The notes: a model not told the origin generated them from the sequence alone. A stretch of DNA of 64,000 nt from VRUE01 sp963805475 (GCA_963805475.1 CAWDUO010000006.1:1-64000), one strand, 5' to 3'. Counted from the stretch's first letter, positions 9,882 through 18,450 are shown. Numbers and translations are program-made.

Positions 9882-12800
9882 GTGACCTCTTCGGCAGTTC
9901 ACCTCCACGCCCACAGCGAGTACTCGCTGCTCGACGGCGCCTGCAAGATCGACGCGATGGCCGCGCGGGCTGCGGAGCTGGGGCAGCCGGCTCTGGGGCT
10001 GACCGACCACGGGGTGATGAACGGGGCCGTCGACCTCTACAAGGCCTGCCGCAAGCACGGGATCAGGCCGATCGCCGGACTCGAGGCCTATCTGGTCGAC
10101 GACGTGAAGACGGTCAGGGAGAAGCCCAAGTACGAGCGCAACCACCTGACGCTTCTGGCCGAGAGCGACGCCGGCTTCGCCAACCTGGTCAAGCTCACCT
10201 CGGCCGGCTTCCTCGAGGGCTTCTCGCGCGGCAAGTCCAACGTCGACATGGAGATGCTCGCCGCCCACGCCGAGGGCGTGATCGTGCTCACCGGCTGCCT
10301 CCAGTCGCGCTTCTGCCGCCGCCTGGTCGAAGAGCGCGAGGACGACGCCCGCGCCCACCTCGACGACCTGATCCAGGCCTTCGGGCCCGAGCAGGTCTAC
10401 TTCGAGGTGCAGAAGAACGGGATCGAAGAGCAGGAGAAGGCCAACCGGGGGATCGCCCGCTTCGCCCGCGAGCTGAACCGACCGCTGGTCGGCACCGCCG
10501 ACGTCCACTACCTGCGGCGCGAGGACTTCGACAACCACGCGGCGCTGCTCTGCGTTCAGACGAAGTCGACGCTCGAGGCGCCGAAGATGAGCTTCGACAC
10601 CAACGAGTTCTACCTCAAGAGCAACGAGGAGATGACCTCTGCGTTCGCCGAGTGGCCGGAGGCGATCCCGACCACGCTGGAGATCGCCGAGCGCTGCCAG
10701 CTCGAGATCGAGCTGGGCAAGCTGCTGCTGCCGCGTTACCCGACCGAGGACGGCTCCGAGCCCGAGGCGATGCTGCGGCGGATCGCGACCGAGGGTCTGC
10801 GCGCCCGCTACGGCGACCCGCCGCCGGCCGCGGCGGTCGAGCGGATGGAGTTCGAGCTCGGGGTGATCGAAGAGATGGGCTTCTCCTCCTACTTCCTGAT
10901 CGTCTGGGACTTCGTCCGCTACGCGAAGGGGAACGGCATCGCGGTCGGCCCCGGCCGCGGCTCTGCCGCCGGCTCGGTCGTCTCCTACGCGCTGCGGATC
11001 ACCGACGTCGACCCGCTCGCCCACGACCTGATCTTCGAGCGCTTCCTCAACCCCGGCCGCAAATCGATGCCGGACATCGACATCGACTTCTCGGTGCGCG
11101 GCCGCGAGCGGATGATCCGCTACGTCGGCGACAAGTACGGCCGTGAGTCGGTCGCCCAGATCATCACCTTCGGCAAGATGGCGCCGCGCGCGGCGACCCG
11201 CGACGCCGCCCGCGTGCTCGGCTTCGACTACGGCGCCGGCGACCGCCTCGCCAAGCAGATCCCCGAGCCGATCATGGGCCGCAGCCCCTCCTTCGAGGAA
11301 TGCCTCAAGCCGGGGCAGGAGCTGAGGAAGACATACGACGCCGACGCCGACGCGAAGCGGATCGTCGACGTCGCCCAGGGGCTCGAGGGGATCATCCGCA
11401 ACAACTCGATCCACGCCGCCGCGGTGGTGATCGCCGACCGGCCGCTGCACGAGGTGGTGCCGCTGCAGCTCGCCGAGGACCGCAACACCGCCGAGAAAGG
11501 CGAGAAGCAGTACAAGATCGTCACCCAGTACTCGATGGGGCCGATCGAGGAGATCGGGCTGCTGAAGATGGACTTCCTCGGCCTGCGCAACCTCGACGTG
11601 ATCGAGGACGCGATCGAGATCATCGAGCGCTCGCGCGGCGAGCGGCTCGAGATGGAGGGCATCCCGCTCGACGACGCGAAGACGTACGAGATGCTCGCCG
11701 CGGGCGACTCGACCGGCGTCTTCCAGTTCGAGTCGGAGGGGATGCGCGACGCGCTTCGCAAGGTCGGGCCGACCGAGTTCGCCGACATCGTCGCCCTCGG
11801 CGCCCTCTACCGGCCCGGCGCGATGGCCTACATCCCCGCCTACGCGAAGGGCAAGAAGGACCCCACGAGCGTGCGCTACCCCGACCCGCGCCTGCGCGCG
11901 ATCACCGAGGAGACGCACGGCTGCGTCATCTACCAGGAGCAGCTGATGGAGATCGCCCGCTCGATGGCCGGCTTCTCCGGCGCCGAGGCGGACGATCTGC
12001 GCAAGGCGGTCGGCAAGAAGAAACGCGACCTGATGGCGACGATGAAGGACAAGTTCCTCGAGGGCCTGGCGAAGTCGGGTACCGCGCCGAACGTCGCCAA
12101 GGACCTCTGGAAGCTGAACGAAGCCGCCGCCGACTACTCGTTCAATAAGTCCCACGCCGCCTGCTACGGGCTGATCTCCTACCGCACCGCCTACCTCAAG
12201 GCCAACTACCCGGCCGAGTACATGGCGGCGGTGATCTCATCGGTGATGAACACCAAAGACAAGGTGCCGTTCTTCGTCAACCGCTGCGCCGAGATGGGGA
12301 TCGAGGTGCTGCCGCCCGACGTCAACTCCTCCGGCCACAGCTTCGTCGTCAGAGAGAAGGCGATCCGCTTCGGCCTCGACGCGGTCAAGAACGTCGGCCA
12401 CAGCGCGGTCGAGGCGATCCTGCGCGCCCGCGAGGAGAAGCCGATCGCCTCGATCTGGGACTTCTGCGAGCGGGTCGACTCGCGCGCGGTCAACAAACGG
12501 GCGATCGAGTGCCTGGTCAAGTGCGGCGCGCTCGACTCGACCGGGGCGACCCGCAAGGGCATGCTGGAGGCGCTGCCGGCGGCGCAGTCGGCCGGGCAGA
12601 AAGCCCAGGAGGACGCGCAGCTCGGCCAGGGCTCGATCTTCGACTTCGGCGACGGCGCCGCGGGCGGGGGAGGGGGCGGCGCAAGCTCCCAGCACCGGCC
12701 GCCGATCTCGGCCGCCGAGTTCGAGCGCCGCGAGCTGCTGGCGATCGAGAAGGAGACGCTCGGCACCTACCTCTCCTCGCACCCGCTGACCGAAGTGCGC

Positions 12801-13391
12801 GAGGCGCTGCGGGCGCGCGTCGACTGCGGCCTCGCGGAGCTGGCGGGCAAGCCCGACGGCGCCTGGGTGACGGTCGGCGGGATCGTCGCCGAGAGCAAGA
12901 AGATCCGCACGAAGAGCGGCAGCCAGATGATGTTCGCGACGCTCGACGACATCGAGGGCCAGGTCGAGATGCTCGTCTTCAAGGCCGACCAGGCTGAGAG
13001 CGCCGGCGCGATCGAGAACGACGCGGTCGTCCTCGTGCGGGGGCGGATCGACCACAAGGAGCGGGGCGAGACGAAGCTCGTCGTGCAGGAGGCCGAGCGC
13101 TTCGAACCCGATGTCGAGGAGATCGCCAAGGCGACCGCGGCGGCGGCGAAGCCGAGTGAGCCGCTGCGGCTGTCCCTCGACAGGGCGAGCCTCGCGAACC
13201 CGGACCTGATCGAGGAGCTGAAGACCGTCCTTACCGACCACAAGGGCGACGCCGAGGTCTTCCTGGCGGTCACCGGCGAGGACGGCAAGCCGCGCGACCT
13301 GAAGCTCGGCGACGACTTCAGGGTTCGCCACTCGAGCAAGCTGCGGGCGGAGTTGGATCACGTCCTCGGCGCCGACGCGCTCGCTGCCTAG
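9882..13391 (+). CDS. dnaE: DNA polymerase III alpha subunit
   Basis: About 1169 residues from GTG 9882, the replicative polymerase subunit. The PHP domain starts at once with VHLHAHSEYSLLDGACK. Polymerase motifs include GPGRGSAAGS near residue 360 and the catalytic aspartates in MPDIDIDF near 396, then the fingers with YQEQLMEIARSMAGFS and FNKSHAACYGLISY. The OB fold lies near residues 990-1090. An earlier in-frame GTG at 9828 exists, but the added 18 residues are not typical; family proteins begin directly before the PHP motif. Its TAG stop is part of the -10 box of the next gene. Confidence 0.96.
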   Translation: MTSSAVHLHAHSEYSLLDGACKIDAMAARAAELGQPALGLTDHGVMNGAVDLYKACRKHGIRPIAGLEAYLVDDVKTVREKPKYERNHLTLLAESDAGFANLVKLTSAGFLEGFSRGKSNVDMEMLAAHAEGVIVLTGCLQSRFCRRLVEEREDDARAHLDDLIQAFGPEQVYFEVQKNGIEEQEKANRGIARFARELNRPLVGTADVHYLRREDFDNHAALLCVQTKSTLEAPKMSFDTNEFYLKSNEEMTSAFAEWPEAIPTTLEIAERCQLEIELGKLLLPRYPTEDGSEPEAMLRRIATEGLRARYGDPPPAAAVERMEFELGVIEEMGFSSYFLIVWDFVRYAKGNGIAVGPGRGSAAGSVVSYALRITDVDPLAHDLIFERFLNPGRKSMPDIDIDFSVRGRERMIRYVGDKYGRESVAQIITFGKMAPRAATRDAARVLGFDYGAGDRLAKQIPEPIMGRSPSFEECLKPGQELRKTYDADADAKRIVDVAQGLEGIIRNNSIHAAAVVIADRPLHEVVPLQLAEDRNTAEKGEKQYKIVTQYSMGPIEEIGLLKMDFLGLRNLDVIEDAIEIIERSRGERLEMEGIPLDDAKTYEMLAAGDSTGVFQFESEGMRDALRKVGPTEFADIVALGALYRPGAMAYIPAYAKGKKDPTSVRYPDPRLRAITEETHGCVIYQEQLMEIARSMAGFSGAEADDLRKAVGKKKRDLMATMKDKFLEGLAKSGTAPNVAKDLWKLNEAAADYSFNKSHAACYGLISYRTAYLKANYPAEYMAAVISSVMNTKDKVPFFVNRCAEMGIEVLPPDVNSSGHSFVVREKAIRFGLDAVKNVGHSAVEAILRAREEKPIASIWDFCERVDSRAVNKRAIECLVKCGALDSTGATRKGMLEALPAAQSAGQKAQEDAQLGQGSIFDFGDGAAGGGGGGASSQHRPPISAAEFERRELLAIEKETLGTYLSSHPLTEVREALRARVDCGLAELAGKPDGAWVTVGGIVAESKKIRTKSGSQMMFATLDDIEGQVEMLVFKADQAESAGAIENDAVVLVRGRIDHKERGETKLVVQEAERFEPDVEEIAKATAAAAKPSEPLRLSLDRASLANPDLIEELKTVLTDHKGDAEVFLAVTGEDGKPRDLKLGDDFRVRHSSKLRAELDHVLGADALAA

Positions 13392-13394
13392 ACT
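13389..13394 (+). promoter_or_regulatory. Leaderless -10 hexamer overlapping the dnaE stop
   Basis: TAGACT begins with the dnaE TAG stop codon and ends 6 bases before ATG 13401. Confidence 0.45.
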
Positions 13395-13400
13395 TCGTCC

Positions 13401-13796
13401 ATGCCCGCTACGCGCCAGAAGACCGGCGAGTGCCGCCAGTGCCGCTCCTTCTGCGACAAGATGATCGAGCCGCGCGGCTGCGTCGAGATGGGGTGCCGCT
13501 TTCTCTACAGCGTCGTCGACGGGCTGACGGGCGTCCAGTACGTCGGTTGCATGCAGGGCGTCTTCGGCGCCCGAGTCGAGCTCGACGCCGTCCTCCAGCC
13601 GGGCGGCTTCGGCGGCGTGAAGATGACCGGCGCGGCGCTGCCCCACTGCCCTTTCTCGGTCGAGCGCGCCTATGTCGGCGAGGGACCGGAGCACGAGTGC
13701 GTCAACCGGCGTTTCTTCGACTGCGCCGACGGCGGGCCGGAGGGGCTGCGCGCCTTCGACCTGCGCGATCTCGCCTCCGAGCCGCCGGGCATCTGA
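13401..13796 (+). CDS. Cysteine-rich hypothetical protein, possible metal-binding
   Basis: 131 residues with nine cysteines (positions 11, 14, 18, 27, 32, 50, 83, 100, 108). The N-terminal spacing CxxCxxxC followed by Cx(4)C suggests a zinc or iron-sulfur site, but no named family was recognised. There is no signal peptide and no membrane segment. It lies 9 bases after dnaE and has its own probable leaderless promoter. The acyl-CoA dehydrogenase follows 31 bases later. Function unknown. Confidence 0.75.
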   Translation: MPATRQKTGECRQCRSFCDKMIEPRGCVEMGCRFLYSVVDGLTGVQYVGCMQGVFGARVELDAVLQPGGFGGVKMTGAALPHCPFSVERAYVGEGPEHECVNRRFFDCADGGPEGLRAFDLRDLASEPPGI

Positions 13797-13814
13797 CCCC
13801 GACACGATTCCGTG

Positions 13815-13820
13815 TAGGAT
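13815..13820 (+). promoter_or_regulatory. Leaderless -10 hexamer for the acyl-CoA dehydrogenase
   Basis: TAGGAT followed by exactly 7 bases and ATG 13828. Confidence 0.5.
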
Positions 13821-13827
13821 TCGCTCC

Positions 13828-15117
13828 ATGAGCGATCCTTCAGCAGTTGCAGATGCAGAGCAGGCGGTGGCGGAGGCGACGGCGAGCGACAGGGCGGCGG
13901 AGGGTCCGGCGTTCACGCTGGAGCTGAACCAGGACCAGCAGGACATCCGCGACTGGGTGCACGGCTTCGCCGAGGGCGTCGTCCGGCCGGCCGCGGCCGA
14001 GTGGGACGAGCGCGAGGAGACCCCGTGGCCGATCATCCAGGAGGCGGCGAAGATCGGCCTCTACGGCTTCGAAGCCGTCGGCCAGTTCTGGGCGGACGAG
14101 ACGGGGCTGACGCTGCCGATCGCCAACGAGGAGCTCTTCTGGGGGGACGCCGGCATCGGCATGGCGATCATGGGCACGACGCTCGCGGTCGCCGCGATCT
14201 TCGGGCAGGGGACGCCGGAGCAGATGGGCGAGTGGATCCCCCAGTGCTTCGGCACACCGGACGACGTCAAGCTCGGCGCCTTCTGCGCCTCGGAGCCCGA
14301 CGCGGGCTCCGACGTCTCGGCGATCCGCACGACCGCCAAGTACGACGAGGCGAAGGACGAATGGGTGCTCAACGGGCAGAAGGCGTGGGCGACCAACGGC
14401 GGCATCGCGAACGTCCACGTAGTGATCGCCTCGGTCGACCGCGAGCTCGGCTCGCGCGGCCACGCGGCCTTCGTGATCCCGCCCGGCACGCCCGGCTGCG
14501 AGCAGGGCGCCAAGGTGAAGAAGCACGGCCTGCGGGCCTCTCACACGGCCGACGTCCACCTCGACGACTGCCGCGTACCCGGCGCCTGCCTGCTCGGCGG
14601 CAAGGAGAAGCTCGACGAGCGCCTCGCCCGCGTCCGCGAGGGCAAGAAGGCGAAATCGCAGGCGGCGATGCAGACCTTCGAGGCCAGCCGGCCGACGGTC
14701 GGCGCCCAGGCGCTGGGAATCGCTCGCGCCGCCTACGAGTACGCGCTCGAGTACGCGAAAGAGCGCCGGCAGTTCGGCAAGGCGATCGTCGAGAACCAGG
14801 CGATCGCCTTCGCCCTCGCCGACATGAAGATGGAGATCGACGCCGCGCGGCTGCTCGTCTGGCGCGCAGCCTGGATGGGCCGCAGCGGCCACAGGTTCGA
14901 GAACGCCGAGGGCTCGATGTCGAAGCTGAAGGCCGGCGAGGTCGCCGTCTGGGTGACCGAGCGGGCGATCCAGATCCTCGGCGGCAACGGCTACACGCGC
15001 GAGTTCCCGGTCGAGCGGATGCACCGCGACGCCAAGATCTACACGATCTTCGAGGGCACCTCCGAGATCCAGCGCCTGGTGATCAGCCGCGCGATCTCAG
15101 GCGTCCACGTCAAATAG
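13828..15117 (+). CDS. Acyl-CoA dehydrogenase
   Basis: 429 residues, FAD-dependent alpha,beta-dehydrogenation of an acyl-CoA. Family motifs are FCASEPDAGSDVSAI (FAD/substrate region), WVLNGQKAWATNG, YAKERRQFGKAI, and QILGGNGYTREFPVERMHRDAKIYTIFEGTSEI split over the C-terminal helices; the glutamate in IFEGTSE is the usual catalytic-base position of many family members. ATG 13828 is chosen because of the leaderless -10 box and the family-typical N-terminus. Chain-length specificity cannot be told; no electron-transfer flavoprotein gene is adjacent. Confidence 0.93.
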   Translation: MSDPSAVADAEQAVAEATASDRAAEGPAFTLELNQDQQDIRDWVHGFAEGVVRPAAAEWDEREETPWPIIQEAAKIGLYGFEAVGQFWADETGLTLPIANEELFWGDAGIGMAIMGTTLAVAAIFGQGTPEQMGEWIPQCFGTPDDVKLGAFCASEPDAGSDVSAIRTTAKYDEAKDEWVLNGQKAWATNGGIANVHVVIASVDRELGSRGHAAFVIPPGTPGCEQGAKVKKHGLRASHTADVHLDDCRVPGACLLGGKEKLDERLARVREGKKAKSQAAMQTFEASRPTVGAQALGIARAAYEYALEYAKERRQFGKAIVENQAIAFALADMKMEIDAARLLVWRAAWMGRSGHRFENAEGSMSKLKAGEVAVWVTERAIQILGGNGYTREFPVERMHRDAKIYTIFEGTSEIQRLVISRAISGVHVK

Positions 15118-15287
15118 GGGTCCCTCCCGAAATCAGCGCGGCCCGGATGAGGCCGAGTGACGCTGCGCGATACGGCCCCTCCCCGACTTCCCGCGTAGCG
15201 CCGCTACGCGGGAGTCGTGTCGTGACCGTCTCGCTTGGTCATCGACCTCCCCGGTCTCGCGCTGATTTCGGTCGGGACCCCTGTAAG
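15116..15287. repeat. Large imperfect palindrome, family B copy 1
   Basis: The outer ends are complementary (CCCGAAATCAGCGCG near 15126-15140 against CGCGCTGATTTCGG near 15258-15271). The centre is CGCGTAGCGCCGCTACGCG near 15192-15210. Read as one unit it is a palindrome of about 170 bp with mismatches. Its right half (15191-15287) recurs almost unchanged at 18354-18450. No coding gene is evident inside. Confidence 0.75.
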
Positions 15288-15293
15288 CCACTT

Positions 15294-15593
15294 CTATTCG
15301 GAGACGAAAATGATGTATTGACGCCCTGGCGTCCCGAAACCCCGTTCGCATGTGAGCGTTCCGTAGCCGCCCACATTCGCGAAGTCGCAGCCCCAACGCC
15401 GTCCCCCCACGTGAACAGCGAAATGGCGTTGGCCCCGACGCAGGTGCTTCGTGGCCCGACTGACCACCTTCGCTGCTGTCCGGCACCTGACGTGGTGGAC
15501 CTGCATGCTTGCGCTATCCGATGAGTAACAGGTCTTCGCTTGGGCGGGCGAGGGAAGTAAGAAGACCGCCAGCAATACGCCCAGTGGCAGCAA
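15294..15593 (-). CDS. Small secreted hypothetical protein
   Basis: 99 residues. The N-terminus is a signal peptide (hydrophobic MLPLGVLLAVFLLP, then an AQA cleavage-type site before KTC). The mature part has four cysteines in a CY...RC...GC...LTC arrangement that could form two disulfides. No family was recognised. It is moderately AT-richer than neighbours, as are the next two small genes, which marks the start of the accessory island. Confidence 0.6.
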   Translation of the reverse strand: MLPLGVLLAVFLLPSPAQAKTCYSSDSASMQVHHVRCRTAAKVVSRATKHLRRGQRHFAVHVGGRRWGCDFANVGGYGTLTCERGFGTPGRQYIIFVSE

Positions 15594-15657
15594 GTGTCGT
15601 GGATTTATGCTCCTCCAATCCTAGTCGTCATCGCTGCCGCAAGAGGGGGTAGCCACT

Positions 15658-15870
15658 TCACTTGTTGAGTTCTTCCCATTTGCTTTCTCCGCTCGGATTT
15701 TCTTCGCGTTCACGCTGCTCTTCTTCGGCGGCTTGATTCCAGCCTTCCTGGAATTCCTGTTCGCCGATTTCGCGTTCGATCTGCCGATGTTCCGTGCTAT
15801 TGCCGCAGCCACCTCCGGCCAGAGCCAACCCGAGCGCTAGGGCGGCGACGATCAGCCTTGCCCGCTTCAT
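15658..15870 (-). CDS. Small putative lipoprotein
   Basis: 70 residues with a lipoprotein signal: basic MKRARL, a hydrophobic core and lipobox-like LAGGGC near residue 22. The mature portion is short and very rich in Glu, Gln and Lys, suggesting a helical or disordered tail. It overlaps the upstream lipoprotein gene in an ATGA. Function unknown. Confidence 0.55.
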   Translation of the reverse strand: MKRARLIVAALALGLALAGGGCGNSTEHRQIEREIGEQEFQEGWNQAAEEEQREREENPSGESKWEELNK

Positions 15871-16061
15871 TGGGTGCTGTGGAAGTGGTTGTAGACGCTC
15901 GGCCCTTCGTTTTCTTCATGCCACTGGAGCGGCGGGCAGCTCTTGTGTTCGGCCCAGAGTTCGTCGCACGTCTTACGCGACGAGCCACCGCACCCTCCGA
16001 CTGCCAGTGCCGCGAGAAGAAGTAGGGCTGCCATCACTGACGAGATCACTCGGGTTTTCAT
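15867..16061 (-). CDS. Small putative lipoprotein
   Basis: 64 residues: MKTRV, a hydrophobic stretch and the lipobox LAVGGC near residue 24; the mature part has two further cysteines. A good Shine-Dalgarno GAGGAGAGG precedes the ATG and a TATTTT -10-like hexamer lies just upstream. It is the first gene of a two-gene unit with the next lipoprotein and is divergent from the XRE regulator across an inverted-repeat operator. Confidence 0.55.
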   Translation of the reverse strand: MKTRVISSVMAALLLLAALAVGGCGGSSRKTCDELWAEHKSCPPLQWHEENEGPSVYNHFHSTQ

Positions 16062-16077
16062 ACGCCTCTCCTCAAAA

Positions 16078-16104
16078 TAGAACGCTATCGGTTCTAGACG
16101 CTAT
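16078..16104. promoter_or_regulatory. Candidate operator between lipoproteins and XRE gene
   Basis: TAGAAC (16078-16083) and GTTCTA (16091-16096) form a perfect 6-bp inverted repeat spaced by 7. CGCTAT is directly repeated at 16083-16088 and 16099-16104. The site covers the promoter region between divergent genes and is a natural target for the adjacent XRE protein. Confidence 0.4.
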
Positions 16105-16130
16105 TGGCTTTCGCCTAGAGGATCAAGTCT

Positions 16131-16340
16131 GTGGAGCCAAAGGTGATCGTCGGCCGCAATATCCGGGCCATCCGAAAGCGGGCCGACCTGACCCAGGAAG
16201 CCCTGGCGGAGCGCTCCGACATGCACATGGTCGAGATCGGCCGCGCCGAGCGGGGCGTCCGTGACCTCCGTATCTCGACCGTCGCCAAGATCGCCGCCGG
16301 TCTCGGCGTCCCGGCCTGCGAGCTGTTTCGCGGTGTCTAG
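16131..16340 (+). CDS. XRE-family helix-turn-helix regulator
   Basis: 69 residues from GTG 16131, little more than a single HTH_3 domain: VGRNIRAIRKRADLTQEALAERS gives helices 1-2, then EIGRAERGVRDLRISTVAKIAAGLGVPACELF. Single-domain XRE proteins of this size often act in restriction-modification, toxin-antitoxin or phage-type control units. It lies next to the HEPN-like/GIY-YIG pair and divergent from two lipoproteins. Confidence 0.8.
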   Translation: MEPKVIVGRNIRAIRKRADLTQEALAERSDMHMVEIGRAERGVRDLRISTVAKIAAGLGVPACELFRGV

Positions 16341-16405
16341 CTTCCACCGCCCTGGAGTTCTCGGGGGCACCATCACATACTCATTTCCGCAGCGAGCAAT
16401 TCCGG

Positions 16406-16419
16406 CGCGTTATAACGCG
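16406..16419. other. 14-bp perfect palindrome
   Basis: CGCGTTATAACGCG lies in the convergent gap (16341-16487) between the XRE gene and the minus-strand gene. It could be a protein-binding site; nothing else was seen in that gap. Confidence 0.3.
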
Positions 16420-16487
16420 ACGCCGCCGGGGTCGATGATCGTCTCCAGGCCTCGCGCTGCTCGGCACTGAGCGAGGCGGTTTGCTCC

Positions 16488-17207
16488 TTACCGAGCTGCT
16501 GCAATAGCCAGCTCCTCGTCCCGCAGGAAGAGGTAGGTCCCGATCACACCGCAAAACTGTCCGCCCTCGACCCCCACGGCTCCCAGCGTCCACATCCGCG
16601 CGATGGCGCGGGCCATGCGCTGCAGGCGCGCAACGATCTCTTCTGAGGAGGCCTGAACGACCTCGGTAGTTTGGATCGCCTCGAAGTCGGGTCGCTCCAA
16701 GAGAAGCTCCGTTTCGATCGCGCCCCAACGCGTCTTGGGGTCGCTATCTGGATTGAAAGTCCCTTTGAGGAGGCCATCGATTTGGCTGTAGCGGCCGCGG
16801 CCGCCGAAGTCTCCCAGGATGTCGAGGAGGCGGCGGAGACCGATCTCCGACTCGAGGAATGCAAGATCAGCCTGGCACGCCGGCCGCTTCGTGTATTCCG
16901 GGACCTTCTGCGCCTCCGCCGTCAGCGCGTCTAGAACGGCGAGCAGGTTATGGCTTAGCCCCTTGACCCCCTCCCACTGAGGGCGGCGGCCCGTGGTGTT
17001 TCGGGTCACTTCCATGAGCGTCACCTTAAGGAATCGCTCGAATCCCATCGCCAGCTGTTGGAGAACAGAGTCGAGATCCGGCTCGCGCTCCGTCACCTGC
17101 AATGCCGTCAGGCCCGAGGAGAGCATCTCCATCGCGGACACGAGCAAGTCAATCATCGCCGTCACGTCGGTGGGTGGCACGACCTCTTGGGGAGCGCGTT
17201 CCCGCAT
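16488..17207 (-). CDS. Hypothetical helical protein, possibly HEPN-like
   Basis: 239 residues from ATG 17207; longer in-frame extensions upstream look non-coding. The protein is predominantly helical. The segment GFERFLKVTLME, followed by a short loop and GVKGLSHNLLAVLDALT, resembles the HEPN layout (a Glu/Lys helix, then a His-Asn helix). A later GGRGRYSQIDGLL block recalls GRY-D segments in some related proteins. This is my inference from motif appearance only. The gene is divergent (17-bp gap) from a broken GIY-YIG nuclease and close to an XRE regulator, which would suit a defence or toxin-antitoxin role. Confidence 0.5.
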   Translation of the reverse strand: MRERAPQEVVPPTDVTAMIDLLVSAMEMLSSGLTALQVTEREPDLDSVLQQLAMGFERFLKVTLMEVTRNTTGRRPQWEGVKGLSHNLLAVLDALTAEAQKVPEYTKRPACQADLAFLESEIGLRRLLDILGDFGGRGRYSQIDGLLKGTFNPDSDPKTRWGAIETELLLERPDFEAIQTTEVVQASSEEIVARLQRMARAIARMWTLGAVGVEGGQFCGVIGTYLFLRDEELAIAAAR

Positions 17208-17224
17208 TTGATTCAGTGTGCCGC

Positions 17225-17500
17225 ATGCCCCGGAGGGCTGTTCGGTCGGATCTGGATCAGAGGGCTGCTGATTTTCGCGAAAGCCGAGCACCCCTTTGAC
17301 ATCCCGGAAGTTCCGGGTGTGTATCTGTTCTCGAACAAAAAGCTTGTCCACGTAGGTCAGACCCGAAACCTGAAAGCCCGACTTCGGAGAGATGTTCGCC
17401 GCGCTTGCGCTTCGATACAGTCGCTTTCGATTCGTTTGAGACCGCTGAGCGGTAACCATCTGTCGCAAGGTGTCGAACTGCGCAATGGTCGGCTTGGTGC
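17225..17500 (+). pseudogene. GIY-YIG nuclease-like gene, frameshifted and truncated
   Basis: From ATG 17225 the frame reads AADFRESRAP, then a run of four C (17291-17294) shifts the frame. With one C removed it continues FDIPEVPGVYLFSNKKLVHVGQTRNLKARLRR, the GIY-YIG core (GVY...HVGQT...R). The C-terminal half of a normal domain is not recognisable, and a MITE-like element starts at 17503. It therefore looks like a decayed or interrupted nuclease. It is divergent from the HEPN-like gene. Confidence 0.55.
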
Positions 17501-17502
17501 CA

Positions 17503-17652
17503 TAGCCCCGCCGGGGTGCTCTCGCCGGGAATGTCGCGGAGCGGCGATATGCAATCTGATGTGGGGCGCGGCGGAGCCGCGCGGCATGTTTCGGAGCGGA
17601 GCGCGAAGCGCGAAGCGACGTCAATTCACGCGAGAGCACCCCGGCGGGGCTA
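17503..17652. mobile_element. MITE-like element with 23-bp perfect inverted ends
   Basis: The 23 bases at 17503-17525 are the exact reverse complement of 17630-17652. The 104-bp interior has short GC-rich repeats (GGAGCGGAGCG, GCGAAGCGCGAAGCG) and no convincing gene. Length and perfect termini fit a non-autonomous miniature element. No clear target-site duplication was seen. Confidence 0.55.
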
Positions 17653-17676
17653 CCCCACGCAAGGACACCGGCGGAT

Positions 17677-18353
17677 CTACCCCTGCCGGCGCTTGAGCCC
17701 TTCTCGGCGCAGCCGCTTGGCCGCCTGGACTTCCTTCTTGTCGGGGCCGGGCGTCTCGAGGGTCGCGGGGAGACCGTCGAATCGGGGCTCGGAGAGGAAG
17801 GCGCGCAGGCCGGTCCTGCCCATCTCGCCCTTGCCGATGCTGGCGTGGCGGTCGCGGCAGGAGCCGAACGGGGCGGCGGCGTCGTTGACGTGCAGGCAGC
17901 GCAGGCGGTCAAGCCCGACCTTCTCGTCGGCTTGTGACGATCGCGGCGAGCTTCTCCTCGTCGGTGACGTCGTAGCCCTGGACGAAGAGGTGGCAGGAGT
18001 CGAGGCAGAGCCCAAGGCGCTCGCCGCCGCCGGCCAGCTCGATCAGCTCGGCGGTCTGGTCGAAGTCGCGGCCCAGCAGCCCCTTGTGGCCGGCGGTCTG
18101 CTCGAGCAGCAGCGGGCAGCGCTCGCTGTCCTTCAGCGCCGCGGCGATCGTCTTGCCGGCGCGCTTCATCGAGGGGCCGAGCGGCTCGCCTTTCTGCGCG
18201 CCCGGGTGGAGGACGACGCCGGCGGCGCGGATCGCCTCGCCGGTTCGCAGCGCGTGGGTCAGCGAGGCGAGCGACTTCCTGCGCAGCTCGCTGTCCTTCG
18301 AGGCGCAGTTGATCAGGTAGACGGCGTGGATCACGACCGCTTCGATCCGAGGT
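17677..18353 (-). pseudogene. nfo: Endonuclease IV fragment (decayed duplicate of the nfo gene at 21790-22652)
   Basis: Closely similar to the copy at 21790-22652 over about 670 bp. It retains GVVLHPGAQKGEPLG, LLLEQTAGHKGLLG, LCLDSCHLFVQGYDVT and HVNDAAAPFGS...DRH...GKGEMG. The first third of the gene is missing: similarity stops where repeat B copy 2 begins (18354). There is also an internal shift near 17930 (about two bases lost relative to the other copy). It is therefore a relic and not expected to be functional. Confidence 0.75.
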
Positions 18354-18450
18354 CCGCGTAGCGCTGCTACGCGGGACTTGTGTCGTGACCGTCTCGCTTG
18401 GTCATCGACCTCCCCGGTCTCGCGCTGATTTCGGTCGGGACCCCAGTAAG
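18354..18450. repeat. Family B repeat, right-half copy 2
   Basis: About 97 bp nearly identical to 15191-15287, including the central hairpin (here CGCGTAGCGCTGCTACGCG) and the GATTTCGGTCGGGACCCC end. It directly adjoins the truncated 5' part of the endonuclease IV relic, so it marks the breakpoint. Confidence 0.75.

Noticed and set aside
15191..15287. A conserved short protein reading through repeat B on the minus strand
   Set aside because: The similar translations in both copies follow from the DNA identity of a palindrome; there is no consistent start, stop or ribosome binding site.
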